From contig JANFNE010000096.1 of assembly GCA_024867545.1 (NCBI GenBank), forward strand, positions 1 through 35,017: 35,017 nt of DNA, written 5' to 3'. Made by a program: the position numbers and the translations under genes. The first letter of the stretch is position 1, and the number at the start of each line of letters is the position of its first letter. Shown piece after piece: positions 10,313 to 19,302 of this stretch. The notes under the pieces are model-generated. The model had not been told where the DNA came from and did no database searches. It saw nothing but the letters and a program-made list of their open reading frames with translations. This DNA is from Phytopythium helicoides (taxonomy: Eukaryota; Oomycota; Peronosporomycetes; Pythiales; Pythiaceae).

Positions 10313-12127
10313 TCAGCCCCGGCCGACGGACGCGCTCATCGACAGGTCGTTGGGCGTGTTGTACGTGAAGCCCTGGAACGTCATGGACGGACGCGACGCG
10401 TCCGACACGCGCAGCGCCGAGTTCTCAACGCTGTTGATCTGCATTTTGGTGAACTCGGCCTCGAAGTTACGCGTCTCCTCGGCCTCGCCAGTGTTTGCGC
10501 ACGGGTTAAACGGCGGCGGGATCTTGCGGTCGTACAGGTCCTGCCAGTTGATGCCGCGGAAGTACTCGTGGTTCTTGACATCGTCCGCCGACCGGCTGCC
10601 AAGGCGCTCGGTGGGGTCGCGGTTCAGCAGCCCGCTGATGAGGCTTCGGGCTGCCGGCTCAACCTCCTCTGGGAACGTCAGCGGTGCGTTGCGCACACGG
10701 TCGAACAGCTTCTGGCGGTTGCGTGTGTACCAGGGTGGCAGACCCGTCAGCATCTCGTACAACACCATGCCGAGCGCCCACCAGTCGACGGCCGTTCCGT
10801 GACCCACACGGTCCAGGATCTCAGGCGGCAGGTATTCGGGAGTTCCGCACATCGAGTTGGTGCCCTCGGCGCCGTCCGTGATGCCTTCCTTGGCAAGTCC
10901 GAAGTCGGCAAGGAGCACGTGGCCGACCGAGTCGAACAGGATGTTCTCGGGCTTGAGGTCGCTGTAGCGCATAGGAAAATGTCAGTTACACATGATGATC
11001 ATGCAGCGCACAAGTATGATGGGAGTTGGCGAACGCACCGGTAGACGACACCGAGGTCGTGGAGGTGCTCAAGCGCGAGCGTGATCTCGGCCGCGTAAAA
11101 GCGGGCCATGGGCGGCTCGAACTTCTCCATGCGAGAGAGGTGGAAGAAGAGCTCGCCACCTGGGCAGTAGTCCAGCACGAAGTAGAGCTTCTGTGACGTC
11201 TGGAAGGCGTAGTGCAAGTGCACTGTTGTGTGAGAGCGCACAGGTTAGTTTTAGTATCGGCAAATAGTGTCAAGAGGACATTAAACGCACCGATGAAGGG
11301 GTGCTTGGCGCGGCCCAGCACGCGGCGCTCAGTGCGCGTGTGTTCGACCTGGTTGCGGCGCTTGACGTTGCTCTTGTTGAGCGACTTCATGGCAAAGAGG
11401 CGCTTGGAGTCCTTCTTGCGCACGAGCGTGACCTTGCCGTAGGAGCCCTTGCCGATGACCTTGAGCAGCTCAAAGTCGTCCAGCGTCGTCTTGGGGGGTG
11501 TCGTAGAGGCCCGAGTTGGGCGACGACGAGCCGTTCTCGCCCGAGTCCGACGAGTTGGAGTTGGGCGGCGCATCGTTCCCGCGCGCCACGTTGGCCACCT
11601 TGTCCAGCGGCTCCTTCTGTAGTGGCCAAGTCCAGTCCACAGTTCCGGTGTTAGTACCCTACTGGAGTCATCAAGTCGGACGGAATCTCTACACGTACGT
11701 GGGCGAGCATGAACTCCTTGAAGTGCTCGGTCTGGCGCGGGTCGGGCGAGCCCGAGCTGGGGTCCCATGAGCACAGCAGGTGGAGCCAGAAGGCGAGCTC
11801 CTGCTGGCGCTTCTCGATGAACTCCTTGTTGAACGACCCGAGGAACTTCTTGGGCGGCAGCGCGGGGCACCGGTAGCCCTCGGCCGTGAGCTGTCAGTCG
11901 TCGGCAGTCGGTTAGCCGCGCGCCCTCCACCTCCCCTCCGAGCCGCCACGCACCTTGTCGTAGAAGTCCTTGAACTCGTGGTAGCGGTGGCGCACGACGA
12001 ACATGCCGTCGCCCGCCTGCACCTGCACGAAGTAGACGGTCGTCTTGGACCCGTTGTGGCTGATGTTCTCGTGGCCGATGATGCCAATGAACTTGGGGCC
12101 CTTGTACCCGTCGTCCAGCGCGCTCAT
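10313..12127 (-). CDS. PX-domain AGC protein kinase (SGK3-like)
   Basis: Phosphoinositide-binding AGC-family Ser/Thr kinase. Exons: 12127-11954, 11890-11699, 11616-11291, 11222-11039, 10961-10313. Exons 1-2 form the PX domain ([15 protein letters not shown] with the lipid-contacting RYxEF, and [12 protein letters not shown]). Then come a Ser/Asn-rich linker and the kinase: glycine loop IGKGSYGKV, catalytic Lys in [11 protein letters not shown] equivalent split by the last intron and read as YRDLKPEN, DFG as [13 protein letters not shown] as [10 protein letters not shown]. The AGC tail ends with a hydrophobic motif TFQGFTY. The T-loop carries a Thr in [10 protein letters not shown] suited to PDK1-type activation. 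One extra base in a G6 run (11493-11498) breaks the frame just before the kinase domain and is probably a homopolymer error. Such kinases are usually recruited to endosomal PI3P; location here is inference. Confidence 0.85.
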
Positions 12128-13347
12128 GGTCGCCGGCTGCGGTCCGAAACGCGCGCGGGGGGCGGAGGCGGCGAGGCGCGGGGCGACACTACGTGGCCGC
12201 CGGCCGAAAGGCGAAATACTCGCGAGGAAGGAAGCCGGCAGCGGGCGGGTTCACGCGCGGCGGGCCGGGCCGCCGGCTCCCCGTCGCTCTGATCTTCTCT
12301 CTGTACGGAGCATACATCTGCCAAGAGAGCGCCGGTCAAACGGGCCGGGCCGGGCTTGGGCGACGCGACAAGACCCGGGACGGGCTCATAGGGCCTTCAC
12401 TTTTACTATACGAAACTATACGACGATTATACTTATAGGGAAGGGCGGTCAGACGGGCGGACCGCCATGGTACTGCACCCTACCGTACGTCCATACTGAA
12501 TACCATAGGAAGTCTCTTCCGTTGACGCAGCTGGCTGGGTGTCCGAGTATACTTTTATACGCGCCACGCTCGATCCAGTGTGGGGTCGGCAGCTGATCGC
12601 CGCAGCTGATCGGCAGGTGTCGATCGCGGCGATCGCGCCATGGGGAGGGCGGCCGGGCGTCGTGGTCATCTTGTCGGTCCTGTGCTGCCTGCCAATGTGG
12701 CGCGCGCTCCATAGCCGTCGCCGCCGCCGCCGCCGCCATTAACACATACATGCAGACGCGCGGCTTGCCATCGAAACCATGCGGTCGCGTGTCGTCCGAT
12801 TGGCGCGGTCGACCGCTCGGGGTCGAGCGGTTGTGCGCGGTGGCTCTTCCACCGCCAATGTTCAGCGTGGCACGACACCTCGTGCATGACCAGTGCAGGT
12901 CGCGCGGTTGCCGGCTCCTCCTTGAGGGCGGACCGAGTCCCATGTCGACGACCTGGCGGCGCTCGACGACCTGGCGGCGCTCGGCGGCCGATCCAACGCC
13001 CAGCGCGCTCGCTCGGAGCCGAATGCACCGCAATGGGGCGAGCGGCTACTGCGGCTCGGCGTCGCCGGCGTCACCGCGCCGGGCGGACTATTAATTACTC
13101 GCGGTTCTGCGTCCACCACATGGAACTACCAGGTAGGGCGGCGCCAGCTGCTTTCCGCGGCAACAGCAGCGGAGCATAGAGCTCGGCGATCCATGGCCCG
13201 CGGCGATCTTGCCGCTTCAACACGCAACTAGTGCAAGCGTACAGTGTATTTTGCGCCGCCGCCACGAGCTCCGCGCGGAGATTGTGGCGGCGGCGGCGGT
13301 AGCAGCAAATCCATCGCAGCAGAGCCGAGCCCGCTCGCGCACCCACC
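12128..13347. other. Intergenic, no gene seen
   Basis: GC-rich stretch between the kinase start and the GH5 stop. Reading frames here are unconserved and arginine-rich. The only structure noticed is an 18-bp tandem duplication (CGACGACCTGGCGGCGCT) at about 12946-12981 and AT-richer sequence at 12400-12500 that may belong to the kinase promoter. Confidence 0.45.
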
Positions 13348-14402
13348 TTAGCCGCGCGCGATCAGGTAGATGACGGCGATGAGCGCGGCCACGGCGGCGG
13401 CCGTGCCCAGGCGGAAGGCCCCACTCGCGCGCCAGGCGCCGCGCCTCCACGCGCGGGTCGTTGCTCGAGACCACCAGCCAGTGGATGGCGCGCGCGTCGT
13501 CATGCTCGAACCGCACAACGTCGTAGCCGTCGTGCGCCTCGATGGCGAACGCGCCGTCCGACACTGTCACAGAGTACCCGCGAGGGTAGTGCAGGTGCGG
13601 AACGAACACCTCGGTGGTGCGCGGCAGCGCCGACGAGTGACCGCCGTCGCGCTTGAGCGCGTCCGAGTCGAACTGCAGCTCGTACCGCACGTGCTTGAGC
13701 GAGAACCGAGACTTGGAAGGCACGCCAGCGACTCGCTGCGCGTGAGGACGCACAAACGCTCGAGGAGCTCGAGCACACGCGTCTCGCTTGAGTGGCTCAG
13801 ACTCTGGGGGTTGACAAGATACCCGTTAGGCTGTCGCTGCTGCTGCTCCGGCTGCTGCTCGATCGGTCGTTCAATTTGTACGTGTCGACGCTGATGAGGC
13901 TCAGATCCTCGCGGTTCCATAGATCACCATACGCGTTACAGTTGTCCGCAGTGTAGCACCACAACGTAAACGAGAGCAAGTTCTCTTCAAGACACGAAAT
14001 GGTGTTGTCCATCGCATCTTCCTGGGCTCGGTAGTCCCCCGAGCGGAACGCCTTGGCGCCGTTCAGGTTGAAAGGGATGCCAGTCTCGCCGATCAGACTC
14101 GGCGCTCCTCGCATCTGATTGTACCATAGTCTTTAATGCCGCGCAGTTGCCTAGTGTGCATTCGTTGGACTGCTGCAGACCCAAATGCCGGCATGCGAGA
14201 TCGCGGGTCGACGGTGAAGTATGGCGTCCAGCGCTGTAGGAACAGCGTCACGCCGTCATACCAATGCGTCGCATTTGCGGCATTTGGCAGCTCGCGTGGG
14301 TCGATGATGGGGAACTCGTCCCTGCTGAACTCGAGCGGCGGTAATTCCACGAAGAACACAACGTCCGGCAAAATAGAGCGAATTCGCTCCGCAAACCTCT
14401 GC
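13348..14402 (-). CDS. GH5 endoglycoceramidase-like hydrolase, 3' part only
   Basis: C-terminal half of a glycoside hydrolase family 5 protein related to endoglycoceramidases/sterylglucosidases, which cut sugars from glycolipids. Visible in order: PDVVFFVELPP, NATHWYDGVTLF (the sugar-binding His/Trp/Tyr region), SLIGETGIPFNLNG with the catalytic nucleophile Glu in GETGIP (~14.08 kb), LLSFTLWCYTADN, WNREDLS, then a beta-sandwich-like C-terminal part (VRPHAQRVAGVPS, VRYELQFD). A C-terminal hydrophobic helix (AAAVAALIAVIYLIA) ends the protein in the third frame at the TAA at 13348, suggesting a membrane anchor. The first visible exon starts after a pyrimidine-rich acceptor at about 14402. The region with the acid/base Glu and N-terminus is not found further 5'. 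Frame slips at ~14.11, ~13.75 and ~13.42 kb. Probably truncated by rearrangement at the repeat/virus junction. Confidence 0.6.
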
Positions 14403-14533
14403 AAAGCAACAAAAGAAACGTGTGTTAGCACCAGAACCTTGCAGGTATACATAAACCAAGTCATGATTTTACGGTACGGAGGCTTTGTGGTGACGTTGGT
14501 GAGTGGAGCGATCTGATTGGTCGGCTGGTAAGT

Positions 14534-14737
14534 ACGGTTCACGGTTCACGGTTCGTGGTTCGCGGTTCACGGTTCGCGGTTCACGGTCCACCCTGCGGTT
14601 CCCCTGCGATTCCCCTGCGGGTCACGGTTCACGGTTCACGGTTCGTGGTTCGCGGTTCACGGTTCGCGGTTCACGGTCCACCCTGCGGTTCCCCTGCGAT
14701 TCCCTGCGGTCCACGGTTCGCGGTTCACGGTTCACAG
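14534..14737. repeat. Heptamer minisatellite (GGTTCAC/GGTTCGC) with a 90-bp tandem duplication
   Basis: Runs of GGTTCAC, GGTTCGC and GGTTCGT, ending in GGTCCACCCTGC, GGTTCCCCTGC and GATTCCCCTGC, form a unit at 14534-14623 that is repeated at 14624-14712 with one base lost, then a shorter partial copy to 14737. It lies exactly where the GH5 gene stops being recognisable and just before the viral element. Confidence 0.85.
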
Positions 14738-14866
14738 TTGTGTTCGAAGCTCGTCATCAGGGACTCGTTGAAGGCACTGACTACCTGCTGCACCAAGTGG
14801 CAAAATCAAATTGAAAAACCAGTCGCTGTATTACCGCAAATTACGATAATAGCCACATACACTGCC

Positions 14867-15280
14867 TCACATCAAGGTGCAGATCATGGAGGTCGCTTCG
14901 GCGCGCTTAGACATGGCGAGGCTTTCAGCGAAGAGATGCACCCTTAGCGCGCCCTTAGGCCCCGCCTCCCGCATGTAGCCGACTGTTTCCCCCTCAAACT
15001 GGAGACCGTCGAAGTAGCCGTGGATTGGGTTGATGTTGTCGGCATGGTCGTGGCAGTAGGCAGGCTCGAACTCCCCGCTGGCCTTGTTGGAGCACGGTCG
15101 GCCGTCGATCTTGAACCCGCAGCACTTGAACATCTTGGTGATGCGGCTGGGATGCGCGTAGAGCTTGACGTCGTGCGGGATATCGGAGTAGAAGGTCTTG
15201 GCTTGTTGAGCGGCGTTCATCTTGACGAATGAGCGATCCGATCCAAGCACCACGACTTCAAGAACAATCGAGAACTTCAA
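14867..15280 (-). CDS. Small Cys/His-rich protein at left end of the element
   Basis: Unrecognised protein, 137 residues from the outermost ATG; an internal ATG gives MNAAQQAKTFYSDIPHD, 117 residues, which is the better start. Centre has FKCCGFKIDGRPCSNKASG and then EPAYCHDHADN, i.e. a Cys-Cys...Cys...Cys-x-x-His pattern like the small zinc-binding motifs (CxxxxxxGxxC...YCxxH) found in many large-DNA-virus proteins. No TATA-type motif like those of the other viral genes is seen just upstream. Could be a viral accessory gene or a host fragment; position next to the repeats at 15.5 kb favours the element. Confidence 0.5.
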   Translation of the reverse strand: MKFSIVLEVVVLGSDRSFVKMNAAQQAKTFYSDIPHDVKLYAHPSRITKMFKCCGFKIDGRPCSNKASGEFEPAYCHDHADNINPIHGYFDGLQFEGETVGYMREAGPKGALRVHLFAESLAMSKRAEATSMICTLM

Positions 15281-15497
15281 GCCAGTGGTGATTAATGTTG
15301 AAGTGAGCCGTTCGTAAGTTCGAATCAGGTGTAAGTAACGTGGCTACAGATCTTTCGATAGTCGATGAGCGGCTGGTAAGTGAGATGCGCAACACGTCCT
15401 TTCCCGTGACGACTGATAATTGCGCGGTCCTGAAGTTTCCACGCACGCCTGCCTGTAACAAATATTCTTCATAGACCAACCCGTTCGCTCGATAATG

Positions 15498-15802
15498 CGG
15501 CATAAAAAATCATAACGTTTCTTACATATTGAGAGCTGCTCGACGACGAGGATCCTCGAATCCCGGTTTGCCATCTTACTGCGACGAAATCGGGCAGTGT
15601 CTGGAAATGGCATGGTGAACGGAGTGATGGCGGCATAAAAAGGTACCTTCATTTTGTAACGTTTCTTACATATTGAGAGCTGCAACGGTGACGAAGATCT
15701 TCGTATACCCTTCGTTGAGAATCCCGGTTTGCCATCTTACTGCGACGAAATCGGGCAGTGTCTGGAAATGACATGGTGAACGGAGTGATGCGGCATAAAA
15801 AA
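15498..15802. repeat. Tandem repeats with covarying palindromes
   Basis: Two directly repeated units, 15498-15630 (133 bp) and 15631-15790 (160 bp), plus the start of a third. Each begins CGGCATAAAAA, contains AACGTTTCTTACATATTGAG, then a palindrome, then about 85 near-identical bases from AATCCCGGTTTGCC to GGAGTGATG. The palindrome differs between units: CGAGGATCCTCG (15547-15558) against ACGAAGATCTTCGT (15691-15704), with changes on both arms that keep symmetry. Lies in the only long non-coding gap of the element, so replication, segregation or transcription control is plausible. Confidence 0.8.
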
Positions 15803-15820
15803 GTCTTTTATCTACCTACC

Positions 15821-15827
15821 TATATAG
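15821..15827 (+). promoter_or_regulatory. TATATAG motif before ExoX-C-like gene 1
   Basis: TATATAG ends 10 bases before the ATG at 15838. Member of the set of A/T-rich motifs found directly before most genes of the element. Confidence 0.55.
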
Positions 15828-15837
15828 AAGATATATC

Positions 15838-15981
15838 ATGACCGAGATCGACTTTGGCAAGTACAAGACGAAGACTTACGACGAGGTATATGCGGAAGAC
15901 CCGCGGTACATGCGCTGGCTGCACAACCAAGAGATCATCATGCAAAGCAAGCCGGAGCTGAAGGCGTTCCTTGATGAGTAA
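15838..15981 (+). CDS. ExoX C-terminal-like mini-protein 1
   Basis: A 47-residue protein starting MTEIDFGKYKTKTYDEVYAE and containing DPRYMRWL. The pattern FGKYKxKTYxEVxxxDPxYxxWL is that of the small ExoX-like C-terminal domain, which occurs as a free-standing or fused domain in phages and large DNA viruses; its biochemical role is not established. Too short for most gene finders but supported by the TATATAG motif 10 bases upstream and by similarity to the next gene, with which it overlaps by eight bases (GATGAGTAA). Confidence 0.65.
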   Translation: MTEIDFGKYKTKTYDEVYAEDPRYMRWLHNQEIIMQSKPELKAFLDE

Positions 15982-16321
15982 GTTCAAGGACTCAGATGGT
16001 AGCTACTTGCTGACGTTCGGCAAATACAAACACAAAACGATACTGCAAGTGCTTGCAATTGATCGAGGATATCTGGAGTGGATCATGAAGAGTCCTTTCT
16101 CAGAGAAGATGACAAAGCTGCGTGCTGAACTCACAAAGATCCTTTATATAGCGATGGACATCACGTATGTTGAAGTGCCGGAGCCACCTCCGTTTGACAA
16201 CCGCGCCATCTATGTAGAGCGACCACCAAAACCATACAAATACGAGCCACCTACATTCCGAGAACCATCACAAACAGCAAGGCCAATTGCATATGATCCG
16301 GATCGCTACAAGAACATGTAA
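15974..16321 (+). CDS. ExoX C-terminal-like protein 2
   Basis: 115 residues from the ATG at 15974. N-terminal half LLTFGKYKHKTILQVLAIDR and GYLEWIMKSPF repeats the fold signature of the preceding mini-protein (FGKYKxKT...Y..W). The C-terminal half is rich in Pro/Tyr (VEVPEPPPFDN, ERPPKPYKYEPP) and resembles a linear binding segment. Start overlaps the stop of gene 1, so the pair probably arose by tandem duplication and is expressed from one transcript. Converges with the MCP gene, whose stop is 15 bases away. Confidence 0.65.
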   Translation: MSKFKDSDGSYLLTFGKYKHKTILQVLAIDRGYLEWIMKSPFSEKMTKLRAELTKILYIAMDITYVEVPEPPPFDNRAIYVERPPKPYKYEPPTFREPSQTARPIAYDPDRYKNM

Positions 16322-16335
16322 TCTTTTTTGTTAGC

Positions 16336-18046
16336 TCACGATGCCACATAGTCTGTGACCTCCCCCGTCAGCCTATTGTACGTCAGTTCGTTTTCATAAC
16401 CGACCAACACAAGGAGGTTGACACCCTGCGACGAAGCGTTCACACCTTGGATCTGAATCGACTGCGGCACATCCTTCTCGGTCAGGCGACTCACATCAGC
16501 AATCAGCACTCGATTAGTCAAGTCCCACGTGCGCATATCGATGAGACCGTTCGACAGCTGCTCTGAGATATCTCCGTTAATCGCTCCGAGCTTCGCAAAC
16601 TCGTTGATGAATGAATGCCACGAGTAATCATGGTTCAAATCGAATACTTGCTGAGAGCCGATGCGCACATTGAAGTTGCGAATGGCGCTTCCTGGCTGTA
16701 CGGTCCACGGAGCCGAGTCGAACGGACTTTGAAACTGCTGACTCGTAGCCGAAGCATAGTTACCGGTGGATGTCTCAGCGAAAGGAAGTAGAGCTACGAG
16801 CTTAGCGTTCTTCAGCGACGCCGACAGCTGTAAGTCAAATGCCGAGTTGAACTGCGTGCCATCACCCTTCACGCCAACTCCGGCACGCTGATAGAACCAC
16901 TGGGGGTAATAGGTAAGATAGCGGATCTTCTTCTCCGCTTGCTGATGAGTGCCTGAGGGTTTTCAAGATCGAAGAAAGGCACATAAAGACGAACCGTAGT
17001 GAAGGGCATGTAAGTCGAGTCAACTGTTGGCTCAAGCGAGTTTGTGACAGCGCCCCAAGCCACGCTGAACTGCCCACTAGCTGGAACGACACCGTTGTTT
17101 CGGACTCCCGGATGCAGACGAGCTCACCATGATGGGGCAGACGTTGCCGCTAGCTAGCGTGACTGAGCTCAACGTCATCTGAGACGATGCATTGGAAGAG
17201 ATCACAGCTGAACCCTGGTTGAGACGGATGCGCAGCTTGATCTGAGGATTCGCCATCAAGTCTAACTGGTCAAAGATAGGATGGAGATCGACGAGACGAA
17301 TCTTTAGCATGTAGTTCCAGGTGCCAGCAATCGACCCCGCCGTAGCAGCACCAGCCACAAACGCGCCACGCCCAAGCTGATTCGCGATCACAGCCGATGA
17401 AGCGGAAGGAATAGTTGGCCAGCCAAACGTATTGGTTGCGCTCGCTGCCGGATTGCACAGAAGGCGATTGACAAAGCCAGCGTTAGCGGGGAGCACTCCT
17501 CCAGTCGTTGGGTTACCGGCAACGTTTGCTGTATTATTGGCAAATCCGTCTCCGCTTGTAGTAGCTGAGGCACTCCAGAGCATAGAGGTCGCCGAGTCTG
17601 GGAAGAGGAATGACTCCGCGCCGTGCTTATCAACATAGCCTGTGGAGTACTCCGTCTGAGCTCGGAGGTTGTTTGCAAAGAGAGCGTAGTCCTGCATCGA
17701 TACGATAGTTTTTCCGTTGAGCTCCAAAGACATCGAATCGATCACGTTCCAGACGCCGCATTTCAAACCGACAGAGAGTCGATTTCGCAGCAGCACCCAG
17801 AGCAACCGACGCATGGGTGTTCTTCATGCTCACTTTGTATGGCACAACGAGATACGCATCGCGCAGAGAACCGAAGCTTCGGCGCCGTTAAGCTGACTGT
17901 AGCATCAATCGTCACCACTCCATTCGCGTACGATCCTTGATTGATATCGATAACGAAGGCACTCTCTTGCGCTGAGAGACCTTAATCTCTGGATCGCTCT
18001 TCAGAGAGCACTGGTATAGGAACTGATCGGCTAGTTGAGTCGTCAT
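16336..18046 (-). CDS. Major capsid protein, double-jelly-roll type
   Basis: About 570 codons, the usual size for Polinton-like virus capsid proteins. Start at 18046 (MTTQLADQFLYQ), directly after a TATATAAG motif. Recognisable stretches in order: VIDINQGSYANGVVTID; VWNVIDSMSLELNGKTIV and YALFANNLRAQTEYSTGY, typical of the first jelly roll; then MLKIRLVDLHPIFDQLDLM, FFDLENPQ, LKNAKLVALLPFAE, and near the end LTEKDVPQSIQIQGVN and LLVLVGYENELTYN. The reading frame changes at about 17.97, 17.87, 17.79, 17.10 and 16.9 kb, always with conserved protein on both sides, so the unbroken gene is likely recent or the slips are assembly indels. It would form the pseudo-hexameric capsomers of an icosahedral virion. 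Divergent from the protease (44 bases between starts). Confidence 0.8.
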
Positions 18047-18048
18047 GG

Positions 18049-18070
18049 CTTATATATGGGTTCCATATAG
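18049..18070. promoter_or_regulatory. Shared divergent promoter, MCP and protease
   Basis: The 44-base gap between the two start codons contains TATATAAG on the minus strand (18056-18049, two bases before the MCP ATG) and ATATAG on the plus strand (18065-18070, 20 bases before the protease ATG). Confidence 0.5.
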
Positions 18071-18090
18071 GGTAAAGCGGAAATTAAATA

Positions 18091-18469
18091 ATGGACCTGA
18101 TCAAGCCTATCACCAGCGATGACGACTTGATCAAGCTAGCAAACCGAATCGGCGTGCGAATTGATGCGATCTACGACGCGCCTGAAGTGACTGGAGCTTT
18201 GCCTCGTCGCGGCTCGTATCTTATCCTTTTACGCAAAGACGGTGGAGTGGGGCACTGGACGGCTCTTTTCAACGGAGAATGGTTTGATTCGATGGGGGAA
18301 GGTCCACCTTCTCGGTTCGGTGTTCGTAAGTTCAATGAACTGCAATACCAAGGCGCTTATGCTGAGTTTCTGTGGCATCTGGGCGCTTCTGTTTCTCTAC
18401 GCTAGACAGCACAACAAACCAAATCTATTGAAAAAAGGCTTTCACGATTTGAATTTAAAAATTCTCTGA
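18091..18469 (+). CDS. Adenain-like cysteine protease
   Basis: Putative capsid-maturation protease of the adenovirus C5/Ulp1 C48 kind. Order of likely catalytic residues is His-Asp-Cys: GHWTALF (~18.25 kb), EWFDSMGEGPP (~18.28 kb) and FCGIWALLFL (~18.37 kb). The Cys-containing end is read in a different frame from the start, with one base apparently missing near 18370; without that slip the protein has about 126 residues, small for adenain but in the range of compact Polinton-like virus proteases. The stop overlaps the promoter region of the next gene. Its presumed substrate, with GG sites, lies immediately downstream. Confidence 0.7.
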
Positions 18470-18474
18470 GCTAC

Positions 18475-18479
18475 TATAG
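18475..18479 (+). promoter_or_regulatory. TATAG motif before minor capsid gene
   Basis: CTATAG lies eight bases before the ATG at 18488 and six bases after the protease stop; same layout as at the other viral genes. Confidence 0.45.
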
Positions 18480-18487
18480 CATTTACG

Positions 18488-19302
18488 ATGTACAAAGAGC
18501 TTGAAGTTTCGAGTGACATCCCGAGTCGAAGCTTAAGCGAGCATACAAAACAGGTACACTAACCTTGTCAGCCGATGATCTGAAAGGTTCAGGTGCGACC
18601 CTCCACCTTCACCCCGAGAGCTACAAGAAAGCAATTAAAGCTCGTCGAGCGGGCAAAGGAACTCGACTGGAGATCAGTCACAAAGAGATCGGCTATCCGT
18701 TCAAGCACCTTCAAGGAGGAGGTATCTACGGTGGTTCGATTTGGGGAAAAATTTGGGGAGGCATCAAGAAGGCCTTCAAGTGGGCTAAGGACTCCGGCGT
18801 ACTGAGCAAAGTGGCCGATGCGGTTGTTCCGGCTGCAGCAACTGCTCTTGGCGCTCCTCAAGGTGCCATTCCAGCGCGTGCATCATTAAAGACTCTCACC
18901 GGAATTGGTGTTGACTCAGATGTAGAGGGAGGCAAGATCACAATGGCTCAAGTGAAGAAACGAGGTAAGCAAGCAATCAAGTACATGAAAGACAAGGGCG
19001 TCATCACAGACGCTGTTGACGAGTTAGAGAAGCTTGCCATCAGTCGAGCCACCAAGCCAGAACACACTGAGATGATCAAGTCGGTGCGTGGCGAGATCAA
19101 GAAGCGCTACGGCGTTGGTGTTGCTGTCAAGGGTTCCGAGCAAGCAAAGCAGCGCATGGCCCTTGTACGAGCGCTCGTGGAAAGAAAGGTGGATCATTTC
19201 GTATGTAAAAAAATATATACGAGCCAAGCTTATTTTTTTGAGCGAAAGAGAAGCATGATAGACACCGACAAATCCCGAAAGCGCACTGGCCGATCGTTCT
19301 GA
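18488..19302 (+). CDS. Minor capsid protein, adenovirus pVI/pX-like
   Basis: Starts at MYKELEVSSDIPSR; one base appears missing at ~18528, after which LKRAYKTGTLTLSADDLKGS and LHLHPESYKKAIKARRAGKG follow, a core also found in other Polinton-like virus minor capsid proteins. Next come FKHLQGGGIYGGS and an amphipathic helix IWGKIWGGIKKAFKWAKDSG. LQGG-G and IYGG-S fit the adenain cleavage rule (M/I/L)xGG-x, so the helix would be released after processing, as for the membrane-lytic helix of protein VI. The C-terminus is lysine-rich. The open frame runs to 19302, but another frame ends at 19208 with GKKGGSFRM, a more natural basic tail, and then the gene would stop 21 bases before the convergent penton gene instead of overlapping it. 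Confidence 0.65.

Noticed and set aside
12449..13033. 194-codon minus-strand frame between the kinase and GH5 genes
   Set aside because: Low-complexity Arg/Pro-rich translation with overlapping frames on both strands and no recognisable domain.
14534..14737. Heptamer array considered as telomeric repeat or CRISPR-like array
   Set aside because: The unit GGTTCRC is not a known telomere repeat (TTTAGGG-type), and there are no unique spacers between repeats.
15344..15685. 113-codon minus-strand frame with a repeated QLSICKKRY word
   Set aside because: It is a translation of the non-coding tandem repeats; no start context or promoter motif and the repeat differs by non-coding-type indels.
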